A stretch of 64,000 bases of DNA from JAEUJM01 sp964635055 (GCA_964635055.1 CAZWMT010000006.1:1-64000), one strand, 5' to 3'; shown: positions 1 through 7,538, counted from the first letter of the stretch. The notes: generated by a model not told the origin, from the letters alone. Made by a program: numbers and translations.

Positions 1-105
1 GAACCGGATGCCGAAGGCGCTGCGACGAAGGAGCAGCCAGTGTTGGGAGCGGAGCGGAGCCGCCGCGCCGACGAACCGGATGGCGAAGCCGGCCCGACGA
101 AGGAG
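1..105. repeat. Two copies of a 33-base imperfect direct repeat
   Basis: Copies lie at 1-33 and 73-105. Both begin GAACCGGATG and end CGACGAAGGAG, and differ mainly in the middle. The second contains GCGAAGCC followed 3 bases later by CCGACGAAGG, a core that recurs at 31167-31187. The copies sit downstream of the minus-strand DsrE-like gene, whose stop is at 115-117. The rest of the leftmost 114 bases holds no recognisable gene. Confidence 0.6.
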
Positions 106-109
106 GGCC
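91..109 (-). terminator. Weak hairpin after the DsrE-like gene
   Basis: GGCCC at 91-95 can pair with GGGCC at 105-109 around a 9-base loop, starting 6 bases beyond the minus-strand stop codon. There is no T tract, so termination is only a guess from position. Confidence 0.3.
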
Positions 110-114
110 CGGTG

Positions 115-582
115 TCAGGTGAAGATGATCTCGCCGCCGGCGGCCATCTCGTAGAACTCGCCGACGGTGATGATCTCGCGGGCCTGCTCGATCAGGTCCT
201 CGGCCTCGAGGCCGAAGAGGTCGACCGAGGCCTTGCAGGCGTAGAGGCCGGCACCGGTGTCGGCGATCATCTCGATGAACTCCGGGATGGACGGGATGTC
301 GAGCGCGTCCATCTTGTGCTCCATGTAGTGGGTGAGCATGCTCGACACGCCGGGGATGGCCCCGGCCCACGTGGCCATGTGCAGACCGGGGTTGCCCACC
401 GCGGCGATCTTGATGTGGTCGTGGCGCTTCTGGTGGATGGCGTCGAGGCCGAAGAAGGTGAAGAAGAGGTTGGCCTCGATGCCCTCGGCGCGGGCGCCGT
501 TGGCCATGATCAGCCCGGGGTAGATCCCGTCGAGGGATCCCTTGGAGATGATGATCGAAACCTTCTCGATGGTGTCGCCCAT
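115..582 (-). CDS. DsrE/DsrF/DrsH-like family protein
   Basis: This 155-residue soluble protein resembles the DsrE/DsrF-like family, small alpha/beta proteins that carry persulfide sulfur on a conserved cysteine. Cys116, in LYACKAS, is in the expected place for the sulfur-carrying residue. The ATG at 582 is followed by MGDTIEKVSIIISKGSLDG, a typical family beginning. It is the last gene of a minus-strand run that starts with a CsoR/CstR-type regulator and includes sulfide:quinone oxidoreductase and a TusE/DsrC-like protein. By inference it passes sulfane sulfur between these partners. The exact donor and acceptor cannot be read from the sequence. Confidence 0.85.
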   Translation of the reverse strand: MGDTIEKVSIIISKGSLDGIYPGLIMANGARAEGIEANLFFTFFGLDAIHQKRHDHIKIAAVGNPGLHMATWAGAIPGVSSMLTHYMEHKMDALDIPSIPEFIEMIADTGAGLYACKASVDLFGLEAEDLIEQAREIITVGEFYEMAAGGEIIFT

Positions 583-622
583 GAGTGGGCCTCCTGTGGT
601 CTGGTGAGTGGTGCGGTCGGGG

Positions 623-940
623 TCAGATGCAGCCGCGGGGCTTGGGGATGCCGGCGATCTTGGCGGCCATCTTCGCCGGGCCCTTGGGGAACAGCTGGTA
701 GAGCTCCTTCACGGACACGCCCGAGGTCTTGCCGAGCATGCGGACGGTCGGCCCGGTGCCCTTCTCGAAGTACTCCGCCCGCATGAAGTCGATGACCTTC
801 CAGTGGTCCTCGGTGAGCTCGTCGATGCCGGCCTCCCGGGCCAGCTCGACCGCCATGTCCTTGGTCCACTCGTCGGGCTCGGTGAAGAACCCCTCGTCGT
901 TCACGTCGACGGTGGCGCCGGCCAGGGTGCGGGTGGGCAT
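623..940 (-). CDS. TusE/DsrC/DsvC-family sulfur relay protein
   Basis: The 105-residue length and the C-terminal arm ending GIPKPRGCI identify the TusE/DsrC family. The penultimate Cys104 is the invariant CysA that carries persulfide sulfur. In dissimilatory DsrC a second cysteine lies 11 residues earlier. Here that position is Ala93, so the protein should not form the intramolecular disulfide or trisulfide used by dissimilatory sulfite reductase. A relay role like TusE is therefore more likely. It lies 42 bases downstream of the sulfide:quinone oxidoreductase and 40 bases upstream of the DsrE-like gene, suggesting co-transcription. No TusBCD or dsrAB gene is present in the window. Confidence 0.88.
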   Translation of the reverse strand: MPTRTLAGATVDVNDEGFFTEPDEWTKDMAVELAREAGIDELTEDHWKVIDFMRAEYFEKGTGPTVRMLGKTSGVSVKELYQLFPKGPAKMAAKIAGIPKPRGCI

Positions 941-982
941 GTCAGATCCTCCTGGTGTCGTTGGGGTGGTTCACGGGCTCGC

Positions 983-2212
983 TCATGGTTCCTTGCCGGC
1001 GGTCGGCATGTCGGCGCCGATACCGGGGATGTCGCGGCCGGGGAGCAGTGCGTGCCAGTAGAACCACTGGAACATCAGCTTCCCCAGGTGGTTCATGCGC
1101 GACTCCTTCAGCAGGGGCATGCCCACCGCGGCGGGGAAGTGGCCGGGCAGCGGCTCGGTCTCGTAGTTGAAGTCGATCAGCAGTGCCTTGTGGAACCCGG
1201 TCTCGATGAAGCAGTTGGCGTGGCCGTCGTAGCTGGCGTCGAGCTCCTCGCCGGCGAGGAAGCGCTTGACGTTCTCGACCAGCACCTCGCCCTCGAAGTG
1301 GGTCACCGAGCCGGCCTTGGATGCCGGCACGTTGGTGGCGTCGCCGATGGCGAAGATGTTGGGGGCCACCTTGGACTGGAGCGTGTGCTCGTCGGTGGGG
1401 ACGAAGTTCAGCTCGTCGCCGAGCCCTGGCGAGCGACCCACGTAGTCGGCGCCGCTGTGCAGGGGGATCACCACCGCGAGGTCGAACGGCACCTCGCGCC
1501 CGTCGTAGGAGGTGAGCGTGCCGGCCTCGCCGTCCACCTCGCCGGTGTTGTACTCGGTGACCAGCTCGATGCCCTTCTCGCCGAGGAGGTCGCCGAGCGC
1601 CTGCGAGGCCACCGGCTTGGTGAAGGCCGCGTCGAGCGGCGTGACGTACACCAGCTCCACCGCGTCGCGGATGCCCCGCTCGCGGAAGTACCAGTCGGCC
1701 AGGAAGCAGAACTCGAGCGGGGCGACCGGGCACTTGATGGGCATGTCGACCACGTTCACCACGATGCGGCCCGAGCGGAACCCGGCGAGCGCCGACTCGA
1801 GCGCCGCCGCCCCCTCGGGTGTGTAGAACGTGAAGACCTTCTCCATCCAACCGGGGCCGTCGAGGCCTTCGGTCTCTCCCGGTGTCAGCACGGCGCCCGT
1901 GGCCACCACGAGCAGGTCGTAGTGCAGGTTCGAGCCGTCGGCGAGGTGCACCTGCTGGCCCTCGAGATCGACGTGGTCGATGGTGTCCTGGCGGTAGTCG
2001 ATGCCGGCGTGCAGCTGGCGCCGACGCGAGCGCACGATGTCCTCGGGATGGGTGAGCCCGAAGGGCACGAACAGGAGCCCCGGTTGGTAGACGTGGGCGT
2101 CGTCCTGGTCGACGACGGTGATGTTCACGTCGTCGGGGAGCTCGCGGCGGAGGCGGTTGGCGCCGAGGGTGCCGCCCGTGCCACCCCCGAGGATCACGAC
2201 ATGTCTGGTCAC
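983..2212 (-). CDS. Sulfide:quinone oxidoreductase-like FAD enzyme
   Basis: This is an FAD-dependent pyridine nucleotide-disulfide-type oxidoreductase of the sulfide:quinone oxidoreductase/FCSD family. It begins with the dinucleotide-binding motif HVVILGGGTGG. It has the ATG motif (VVATGAVL), a redox-active-type Cys161 in IKCPVAP with Cys169 nearby, and a second FAD contact (NIFAIGDATNVP). The family oxidises sulfide at the membrane, passing electrons to quinone and sulfur to an acceptor as persulfide or polysulfide. I chose GTG 2212 because it yields the family-typical MTRHVVILGGG. A GTG at 2242 in frame would add 10 residues and cannot be excluded, and neither start has a strong ribosome site. 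The gene follows the CstR-like regulator and has its own operator-like site at 2262-2277. Confidence 0.87.
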   Translation of the reverse strand: MTRHVVILGGGTGGTLGANRLRRELPDDVNITVVDQDDAHVYQPGLLFVPFGLTHPEDIVRSRRRQLHAGIDYRQDTIDHVDLEGQQVHLADGSNLHYDLLVVATGAVLTPGETEGLDGPGWMEKVFTFYTPEGAAALESALAGFRSGRIVVNVVDMPIKCPVAPLEFCFLADWYFRERGIRDAVELVYVTPLDAAFTKPVASQALGDLLGEKGIELVTEYNTGEVDGEAGTLTSYDGREVPFDLAVVIPLHSGADYVGRSPGLGDELNFVPTDEHTLQSKVAPNIFAIGDATNVPASKAGSVTHFEGEVLVENVKRFLAGEELDASYDGHANCFIETGFHKALLIDFNYETEPLPGHFPAAVGMPLLKESRMNHLGKLMFQWFYWHALLPGRDIPGIGADMPTAGKEP

Positions 2213-2261
2213 GTCCCCAACAGTGGCGTACCGGTTTCCCACTCGCTAGGTCCGAAAGTCC

Positions 2262-2277
2262 CTACTCCCGGGGGTAC
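2262..2277 (-). promoter_or_regulatory. CsoR/CstR-type operator upstream of the quinone oxidoreductase
   Basis: On the minus strand this reads GTACCCCCGGGAGTAG: outer TAC and GTA arms flank a C-then-G tract, the architecture known for CsoR/CstR operators. Its TACCC..GGGAGTA core matches the site at 2602-2615 at 12 of 14 positions. It lies between the regulator stop and the oxidoreductase start. Confidence 0.65.
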
Positions 2278-2292
2278 TTCGGGCCGGGCCGA

Positions 2293-2562
2293 TCAGGACA
2301 GGCTGAGGAACATCTTCTGGACGTCGTCGAGGTCGTAGCCCTCGGCCGCCGACCGCTCGGGGTCGCTGAGGCACCAGGTCAGGCCGGCGGTGATCAGCAC
2401 GAACCCGGCCCGGTGGAGGGCCTTCGTGGCCGCCGACAGCTGTTGGGCGACCTCGCGGCAGTCGCGGCCCTCGGCCAGCATCTGCTGCACGCCGCGAAGC
2501 TGGCCCTCGGCCCGCCGCAGGCGCTTGGTGAGGTCGTCGACGGTCTCTGGGGGTAGCTCCAC
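2293..2562 (-). CDS. CsoR/CstR-family transcriptional regulator, CstR-like
   Basis: This 89-residue all-helical regulator has the CsoR/RcnR/FrmR-family pattern, including LTKRLRRAEGQLRGVQQML. Copper-sensing CsoR uses a Cys-His-Cys set. Here Cys35 and Cys64 are present, 29 residues apart, but the His position four residues before the second cysteine is Gly60. Two cysteines without the histidine is the signature of CstR, the persulfide-sensing branch, and fits the sulfur neighbours. The GTG at 2562 follows AGGAG by about six bases; the frame is open further upstream but lacks a comparable site. It is divergent from the persulfide dioxygenase gene, with an operator-like site between them. I expect repression relieved when the two cysteines become linked by sulfane sulfur. 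Confidence 0.85.
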   Translation of the reverse strand: MELPPETVDDLTKRLRRAEGQLRGVQQMLAEGRDCREVAQQLSAATKALHRAGFVLITAGLTWCLSDPERSAAEGYDLDDVQKMFLSLS

Positions 2563-2600
2563 GGGGTCTCCTCTTGGGGGTGTGGTCGTGCTCGGTGAGG

Positions 2601-2616
2601 ATACCCTAGGGAGTAT
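2601..2616. promoter_or_regulatory. CsoR/CstR-type operator in the divergent promoter
   Basis: ATACCCTAGGGAGTAT has complementary ATAC/GTAT ends around a C-then-G tract. It overlaps a TACCCT -10 element (2602-2607) whose start point would be the ATG at 2615 (a leaderless transcript). On the other strand TATCCT (2603-2598) could be the -10 of the regulator gene. Bound repressor would block both directions. Confidence 0.7.
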
Positions 2617-4021
2617 GCACTTCACCCAGTACTACCTCGAGTGCCTGTCACAGGCGTCGTATCTGATCGGCGACGAGACCACCGGCCGGGCCGTGCTGGT
2701 GGATCCCCGGCGCGACATCCAGGAGTACCTGGACGACGCCGCCGCTGCGGGGCTGCGCATCGAGCTGATCATCGAGACCCACTTCCACGCCGACTTCCTG
2801 TCGGGGCACCTCGAGCTGGCACAGGCCACCGGTGCCGAGATCGGCTTCGGTGAGGTGGCGGCGGCCGACTTCCCGATCCGTCGCCTCCGCGACGGAGAGC
2901 GCATCAGCCTCGGTGACGTGACCCTCGAGGTCCGGGCGACCCCCGGGCACACGCCCGAGTCCATCAGCGTGGTGGTGTACGAGCACGCCGCCGACGAGCT
3001 GCCCTACGGCGTGCTCACCGGCGACACCCTCTTCATCGGTGACGTGGGCCGGCCCGACCTGCTGTCGTCGGTGGGGGTCTCGGCCGACGACCTGGGCCGG
3101 CGGCTCTACCGCTCGCTGCACGACAAGCTGCTCACCCTGCCCGACGTCACGCGCGTGTTCCCGGCCCACGGTGCCGGCTCGGCCTGTGGCAAGAACCTCT
3201 CCACCGAGACCGTGTCGACCATCGGTGAGCAACGCCAGACCAGTTACGCGCTGGCGCCCATGACCGAGGCCGAATTCGTGGCCGTGGTCACGGAGGGCCA
3301 GCCCACCGCCCCTGGCTACTTCGCCTTCGACGCCGGCCTCAACCGGCGCCAGCGCGAGCTGCTGGACGAGACCCTGCCCCCCGAGCCCTTGTCCCTGGAC
3401 GAGGTGCTCGCCCGCCAGGCCGCCGGCGCCGTGGTCCTGGACACGCGTGACGCCAACGAGTTCTCGATCGGGCACCTCCGCGGGTCGCTCAACGTGGGCG
3501 CCGGCGGCCGGTTCGCCGAGTACGCGGGCAGCGTCGTCGATCACGACACGCCGATCATCCTGGTCACCGACCCGGGCGGTGAGCTGGAGGCCCGGGTCCG
3601 GCTGGCGCGGATCGGCTTCGACGGCGTGGTCGGCGCCCTGGCCGATCCGCTGGTTGCGTTCACCGCCCGGCCCGAGGCACTCGAGACGAGCACCCGGATG
3701 ACTGCCGCCGACCTCGAGCGGCGTCTGGCGGCCGGCCCGGACCGGCCCACCGTGGTCGACGTGCGCAACCCCGGCGAGGTGCGGCTCGGCATGATCGACG
3801 GCGCCCGCCACATCCCGGTGGCCGACCTGCGCCGACGGCTCGCCGAGCTCGACCCGTCCCGGCCGACGGTCGTGTACTGCGCCGGCGGGTACCGATCGAT
3901 CCTCGCCGCGAGCCTGTTGCGTGCGGCCGGGTTCGGCGACGTCTCCGACCTCCTGGGCGGCTACGGCGCGTGGACGGCGCACGCGTCCCGTGACGGGGCC
4001 GACGCGATCGCCGACCGGTGA
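2615..4021 (+). CDS. Persulfide dioxygenase-rhodanese fusion (CstB-like)
   Basis: This 468-residue protein joins a metallo-beta-lactamase domain (about 1-245) to two rhodanese domains. The first domain has the metal motif THFHAD (His56, His58, Asp60) of ETHE1-like persulfide dioxygenases, then PGHTPES, TGDTLFIGDVGRPDL and FPAHGAG. The first rhodanese (about 270-350) lacks a catalytic cysteine: its loop reads VTDPGGE. The second (about 365-460) has Cys422 in VVYCAGGYRS. This is the layout of Staphylococcus CstB, which oxidises low-molecular-weight persulfides and releases thiosulfate or sulfite. ATG 2615 matches the family N-terminus MHFTQYYL. The frame extends upstream, but through the operator. 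The stop overlaps the next start. Confidence 0.9.
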   Translation: MHFTQYYLECLSQASYLIGDETTGRAVLVDPRRDIQEYLDDAAAAGLRIELIIETHFHADFLSGHLELAQATGAEIGFGEVAAADFPIRRLRDGERISLGDVTLEVRATPGHTPESISVVVYEHAADELPYGVLTGDTLFIGDVGRPDLLSSVGVSADDLGRRLYRSLHDKLLTLPDVTRVFPAHGAGSACGKNLSTETVSTIGEQRQTSYALAPMTEAEFVAVVTEGQPTAPGYFAFDAGLNRRQRELLDETLPPEPLSLDEVLARQAAGAVVLDTRDANEFSIGHLRGSLNVGAGGRFAEYAGSVVDHDTPIILVTDPGGELEARVRLARIGFDGVVGALADPLVAFTARPEALETSTRMTAADLERRLAAGPDRPTVVDVRNPGEVRLGMIDGARHIPVADLRRRLAELDPSRPTVVYCAGGYRSILAASLLRAAGFGDVSDLLGGYGAWTAHASRDGADAIADR

Positions 4022-4860
4022 GGGGCGTTCTCGCCTCGCCCCTCGGCTTCTTCATCGGGCTGTCGCTCGGCGCGCTGGGCGGCGGTGGCTCCATCCTGGC
4101 CGTGCCGGTCCTGGTGTACGTGGCCGGCGAGACCCCGCAGGCCGCCACCACCACCTCGCTGATCGTGGTGGGCCTGGCCGCGCTCGTGGGCATGGCCGAC
4201 CACCACCGGGCCGGGCGGGTACGGGTGAAGGACGGCCTCATGTTCGGTCTGGCCGGCATCGGTGGCTCGTTCGCCGGGTCGGCGCTGAACCGCCAGCTCG
4301 ACCCCGACGTCCTGCTGCTCGCCTTCTCGGCGCTGATCGTCGTCGCCGCCTGGCGGATGCTGACGGGCTGCCCCTCGTGCACCCGGGTGGGGGCCGAGGC
4401 CGTCGACCGTGAGGCGGCGACGCAGGCGGCCGACGGCGGTGGCGCCGCCGGCACCACGGTGGACGTCCACCTGCACGCCGACCTGGCCACGATCGTGAAG
4501 GTGGTCGGTGCCGGCACGGTGGTGGGCTTCTTCACCGGCCTGTTCGGGGTCGGCGGCGGGTTCGTGATCGTCCCGGCGCTCACCCTGCTGCTCGGCTTCA
4601 CCATGCCCGAGGCGGTGGGCACCTCGCTGCTGATCATCGCCATCAACTGCACGACGGCGCTCACCGCCCGCCTCGGCCACGGTGGCGTGGACTGGGCCGT
4701 GACCATCCCGTTCGCGGTGTCGGCGCTGGCCGGGGTGCTGACCGGCACCCGCCTGGCCGACCGCCTGCCGGCCAAGACCATGCTGCGCTGGTTCGCCGCC
4801 CTGCTGGTGGCGGTCGCGGTCTACACCGCCACGAAGTCCCTGGTCGCCCTGCTGGCCTGA
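4018..4860 (+). CDS. TauE/SafE-family sulfite or organosulfonate exporter
   Basis: This 280-residue membrane protein has two homologous halves with glycine-rich signatures (GALGGGGSILAVP near residue 20 and GLFGVGGGFVIVPAL near 175), typical of the TauE/SafE permease family, and about eight hydrophobic segments. A hydrophilic cytoplasmic-type loop with two close cysteines (GCPSC) separates the halves. The GTG start overlaps the stop of the persulfide dioxygenase-rhodanese gene (GTGA), indicating translational coupling. The coupling suggests export of the sulfite or thiosulfate made by that enzyme, as proposed for TauE in staphylococcal cst operons. The substrate here is inferred from context. 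Confidence 0.88.
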   Translation: MRGVLASPLGFFIGLSLGALGGGGSILAVPVLVYVAGETPQAATTTSLIVVGLAALVGMADHHRAGRVRVKDGLMFGLAGIGGSFAGSALNRQLDPDVLLLAFSALIVVAAWRMLTGCPSCTRVGAEAVDREAATQAADGGGAAGTTVDVHLHADLATIVKVVGAGTVVGFFTGLFGVGGGFVIVPALTLLLGFTMPEAVGTSLLIIAINCTTALTARLGHGGVDWAVTIPFAVSALAGVLTGTRLADRLPAKTMLRWFAALLVAVAVYTATKSLVALLA

Positions 4861-4870
4861 CTCCTCCTCT

Positions 4871-4916
4871 GTCGGAGCGTGGTCGGCATCCGGTCCGCCC
4901 AGTTCGCCGCTCCGAC
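4871..4916 (+). terminator. Stem-loop between convergent genes
   Basis: GTCGGAGCG (4871-4879) is a perfect reverse complement of CGCTCCGAC (4908-4916), with a 28-base loop. It starts 10 bases after the TauE stop in a convergent gap. There is no T run. Confidence 0.4.
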
Positions 4917-4927
4917 CGCGCCACGTG

Positions 4928-4968
4928 ACGACACGTCAGTCACGACACGTCAGGCACGACCCGTCGCC
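4928..4968. repeat. Near-tandem 14-base repeat, almost three copies
   Basis: The unit ACGACACGTCAGTC (4928-4941) is followed by ACGACACGTCAGGC (4942-4955) and a degenerate ACGACCCGTCGCC. CACGTG occurs just outside each end. The repeat lies in the convergent gap between the TauE and histone-like genes. Confidence 0.6.
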
Positions 4969-4991
4969 ACGTGGCGGAGCGTTCGGCGGCG

Positions 4992-5816
4992 TCAGGTGGC
5001 GGAGCGGTCGGCGAGGGCGCGCACCCGCGTGGCCGTCTCACGCGTGGCGTCGCGCAGGTCGTCCACCAGTTGGCGGGCGTCGTCGCGCACCCCGTCACGG
5101 CTGGCCGACACCTGGGCCCGCATCTGCTCGAGGGAGTCCCGCGCGGTGTCGAGTGCGCCCTCGGCCCGTCCGATGGCGCTGTCGACCTGGGCGCGGGCGT
5201 CGCCGCCGATGGTGCCGGCCTGGTCGCGCAGCCGGCGGACCTGGTCGCGCGACGCGTCGACCAGGTCGGCCAAGGCGGCGCGGTAGGCGCTCCCGCTCGT
5301 GGCGGCCTCGGTCCGCAGGTCGGCGCCGATGGTGCGCAGCTCGGCCTCGAGCCGGTCGCCGGCCCGGCGAGCGTCACCCGCGGCCTCCTGCCACAGCTTG
5401 CCGGCGGCCTCGCCCAGGCGCTGGACGGCGGCGCTGAGCGCCTCGAAGTCCACGCGGGCCTGGTCGACGAAGGGGCCGAGCCGCTCGCGCACGTCGGCGG
5501 TCTGCTGCTCGAGCTGGGTGCCGAACCCGCGTAGGCGCTCGCCGAGGTCGTCGAGCCACTCGGTCATGGCCTCGCGGGTGGCGTCGCGGTCGAGCGACAG
5601 CGCGGCCGTCGCCTTCGCGGGGGTGGCCTTCGTGGTCGCCTTCTTCGCGGTGGCCTTCTTGGCCGGCGCCTTCTTGGCCGACGTCTTCTTCGCGGTGGCC
5701 TTCTTGGCCGGCGCCTTCTTGGTGGCCTTCTTGGCGGTCGGCGCCTTCGTGCTCTTCTTCGCTGCGGCCGCCTTCTTCTTGGTGGCCTTCTTGGCTGCTG
5801 TGTCGTCCGTTGCCAT
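4992..5816 (-). CDS. Histone H1-like lysine/alanine-rich protein with helical C-terminal region
   Basis: The first 75 or so residues of this 274-residue protein are almost entirely Ala, Lys, Thr and Pro in repeats such as KKAPAKKATAKK, like the basic tails of bacterial histone H1-like proteins. Residues about 80-270 are charged and alanine-rich with heptad-like spacing (for example LGERLRGFGTQLEQQ), predicting long amphipathic helices or coiled coil. ATG 5816 follows AGGAGG by eight bases, so the longer upstream frame was not used. No enzymatic motif is visible. It may bind DNA or polyanions through the tail and oligomerise through the helices. It could also be a granule-associated (phasin-like) protein. 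Confidence 0.75.
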   Translation of the reverse strand: MATDDTAAKKATKKKAAAAKKSTKAPTAKKATKKAPAKKATAKKTSAKKAPAKKATAKKATTKATPAKATAALSLDRDATREAMTEWLDDLGERLRGFGTQLEQQTADVRERLGPFVDQARVDFEALSAAVQRLGEAAGKLWQEAAGDARRAGDRLEAELRTIGADLRTEAATSGSAYRAALADLVDASRDQVRRLRDQAGTIGGDARAQVDSAIGRAEGALDTARDSLEQMRAQVSASRDGVRDDARQLVDDLRDATRETATRVRALADRSAT

Positions 5817-5971
5817 CGCCGTCGCCTCCTGGGTCCTCGCCCGTTCCGGGCCGTGACCGACCCGCACGTGCCATCATCGGCCACGAGTGGCCCCCTGGCC
5901 AGGGGCGAAGGTCCCGCCCGGCCGGGTCGCTCGGCCGGCCGTGGCCGGTGGTCGCGCCCTGCGGCGGCGTC

Positions 5972-5977
5972 TACCAT
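5972..5977 (+). promoter_or_regulatory. Possible -10 element of the first radical SAM gene
   Basis: TACCAT fits the actinobacterial TANNNT -10 pattern, 43 bases before the ATG at 6021 in the divergent gap with the histone-like gene. No clear -35 was found. Confidence 0.3.
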
Positions 5978-6020
5978 CGCCCGGGACCGGCGTGCGCAGT
6001 CGAGGCCGAGGAGATCACCG

Positions 6021-7538
6021 ATGTTCAAGAGGCGCAAGCACCGCGGGGCGGGCGAGGCGTCGGTCGCCGTGGCCGAGGCGCCACCGGCGTCGCCGGCGCC
6101 CCTCGCCCCGGATGGCGACCCGACCTGCCAGGCCCCGCACGTGATGCTGCGGTTCACCCCCGACGGGCGGGTGCTCGTGTGCTGTGCCAACGACCAGCAC
6201 GCGCTGGGCGTGATCGGCACCGACTCGCTGCGCGAGATCTGGGACGGTGACGAGCGCAAGCGCATCGCCGACGCCCTCGACGCCCTCGACTACTCGTTGG
6301 GCTGCGACGAGTGCGGCGCCGAGCGGGCCATCGGCAATCGGGCGGGGAGCATCGAGGCGATGTGGGACCACTTCGCCGACAAGCCCGGCCCCCACGCCTG
6401 GCCACGGCGCATGGAGTTCGCGGTCTCGAACACCTGCAACCTCCAGTGCGTGCAGTGCAACGGCGACCGCTCGTCGGCCATCCGCTCGCAGCGCGAGCAC
6501 CGCCCGCCGCTGGCGTCTCGCTACGACGACGCGTTCTTCGACGAGCTGCTCGAGTTCCTCCCCCACCTCGAGGTGGCCACGTTCGCCGGCGGCGAGCCCT
6601 TCCTGGCCCGGGAGACGCGGCGCATCTTCGACCTGCTGATCGACAACGGCTGGAAGCCCAAGGTGCAGGTGGTCACCAACACCACGATCTGGGACGACCG
6701 CGTCGAGCACTACCTCCGGGCGTTGGAGATGGACGTCACCGTGTCGATCGACGGCGCCACGCCCGAGACCTTCGAGGCCATCCGGGTCGGCGCCGACTAC
6801 CACGAGTCGTGGGCCAACGTCGACCGGTTCGTCGAGATGACCCGCACGTACGGCGGCACCGTCACCGTCAACTTCTGCCTGATGCCCCAGAACTGGCACG
6901 AGTTCGGCGACCTGTTGCTGCGGGCCGATGCCCTCGACCTCCAGGTCGACGTCATCCCCGTCACGTTCCCGGCCCGGTTCAACATCGTCAACATGGCCGA
7001 GGACGAGCTCCGCCACGCCGTGGCCACCCTCGACGCCCAGGACGCCGAGATCCGGGACCAGCTCCGACGCAACCGTCCGGTGTGGGACACCAAGCTGGCG
7101 TTGCTGCGCCGCCAACTCGACCTCCTGCAGGCGGGCGAGCTGCCGGTCACCATCGGGCCACGCGCCAAGGCGCCGGCGTCCGACGAGGTGGTCGAGTCGC
7201 TGCGGGCCGAGCTCAGGGCGTGGGCCGATCAGGATCCGATCGTCATCCGGATCGTCGACGGCCTGGTCGAGCAGGTGGACGCACCGGGCTGGGCGGCGCC
7301 GCTCGACCCCTCGCGTTGGATCGGCTGGTCGAACGAGGTGCTCATGGCCGACATGGTCGACCGCCTCGGGCGTTTCCGCGACTTCGAGATCGGGGTGGGC
7401 GACGACGGTGTGCAGCGGGCCTCCTACTGGATCGACTTCGGCGGTGAGCGGGTCCCGTTCCGGTCGTTCATCGCGGACGGCTACCTGCTCGGTGCCTGCC
7501 CGGTCGCCCTCGACCAACTCGCCGGCTCGCATCCCTGA
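6021..7538 (+). CDS. Radical SAM protein with N-terminal SPASM-like cysteine segment
   Basis: The 505-residue protein carries a radical SAM cluster motif, CNLQCVQC (Cys139, Cys143, Cys146). Ahead of it is a SPASM/twitch-like segment with Cys36, Cys54, Cys55, Cys95 and Cys98 around LREIWDGDERK. AGGEPFL and VSIDGATPETFEAIR are further radical SAM landmarks. The last 100 residues have no cysteine cluster and look PAS-like or unassigned. ATG 6021 is preceded by GAGGAG at seven bases. It heads a run with a methyltransferase and a close paralogue at 8630. Proteins with this order of domains are often found in glycan- or peptide-modification loci, but the substrate here is unknown. No short precursor peptide is visible nearby. 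Confidence 0.85.
   Translation: MFKRRKHRGAGEASVAVAEAPPASPAPLAPDGDPTCQAPHVMLRFTPDGRVLVCCANDQHALGVIGTDSLREIWDGDERKRIADALDALDYSLGCDECGAERAIGNRAGSIEAMWDHFADKPGPHAWPRRMEFAVSNTCNLQCVQCNGDRSSAIRSQREHRPPLASRYDDAFFDELLEFLPHLEVATFAGGEPFLARETRRIFDLLIDNGWKPKVQVVTNTTIWDDRVEHYLRALEMDVTVSIDGATPETFEAIRVGADYHESWANVDRFVEMTRTYGGTVTVNFCLMPQNWHEFGDLLLRADALDLQVDVIPVTFPARFNIVNMAEDELRHAVATLDAQDAEIRDQLRRNRPVWDTKLALLRRQLDLLQAGELPVTIGPRAKAPASDEVVESLRAELRAWADQDPIVIRIVDGLVEQVDAPGWAAPLDPSRWIGWSNEVLMADMVDRLGRFRDFEIGVGDDGVQRASYWIDFGGERVPFRSFIADGYLLGACPVALDQLAGSHP

Noticed and set aside
2249..2262. GGGACTTTCGGACC (minus strand) as a DosR-type box before the quinone oxidoreductase
   Set aside because: It matches only about 11 of 14 core consensus positions and overlaps the edge of the better-supported CstR-type operator; no other dormancy gene is adjacent.
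608..2338. Long plus-strand open frame opposite the sulfur genes
   Set aside because: Antisense to well-supported TusE and oxidoreductase genes; high GC removes stop codons on the opposite strand. Similar long frames across the window were treated the same way.
4018..4860. Generic four-helix permease rather than sulfite exporter
   Set aside because: The duplicated glycine-rich TauE/SafE signatures and coupling to the persulfide dioxygenase gene favour TauE.
5817..5867. Start of the histone-like protein 17 codons further upstream
   Set aside because: ATG 5816 has AGGAGG at eight bases; the extra residues are not basic and have no ribosome site.
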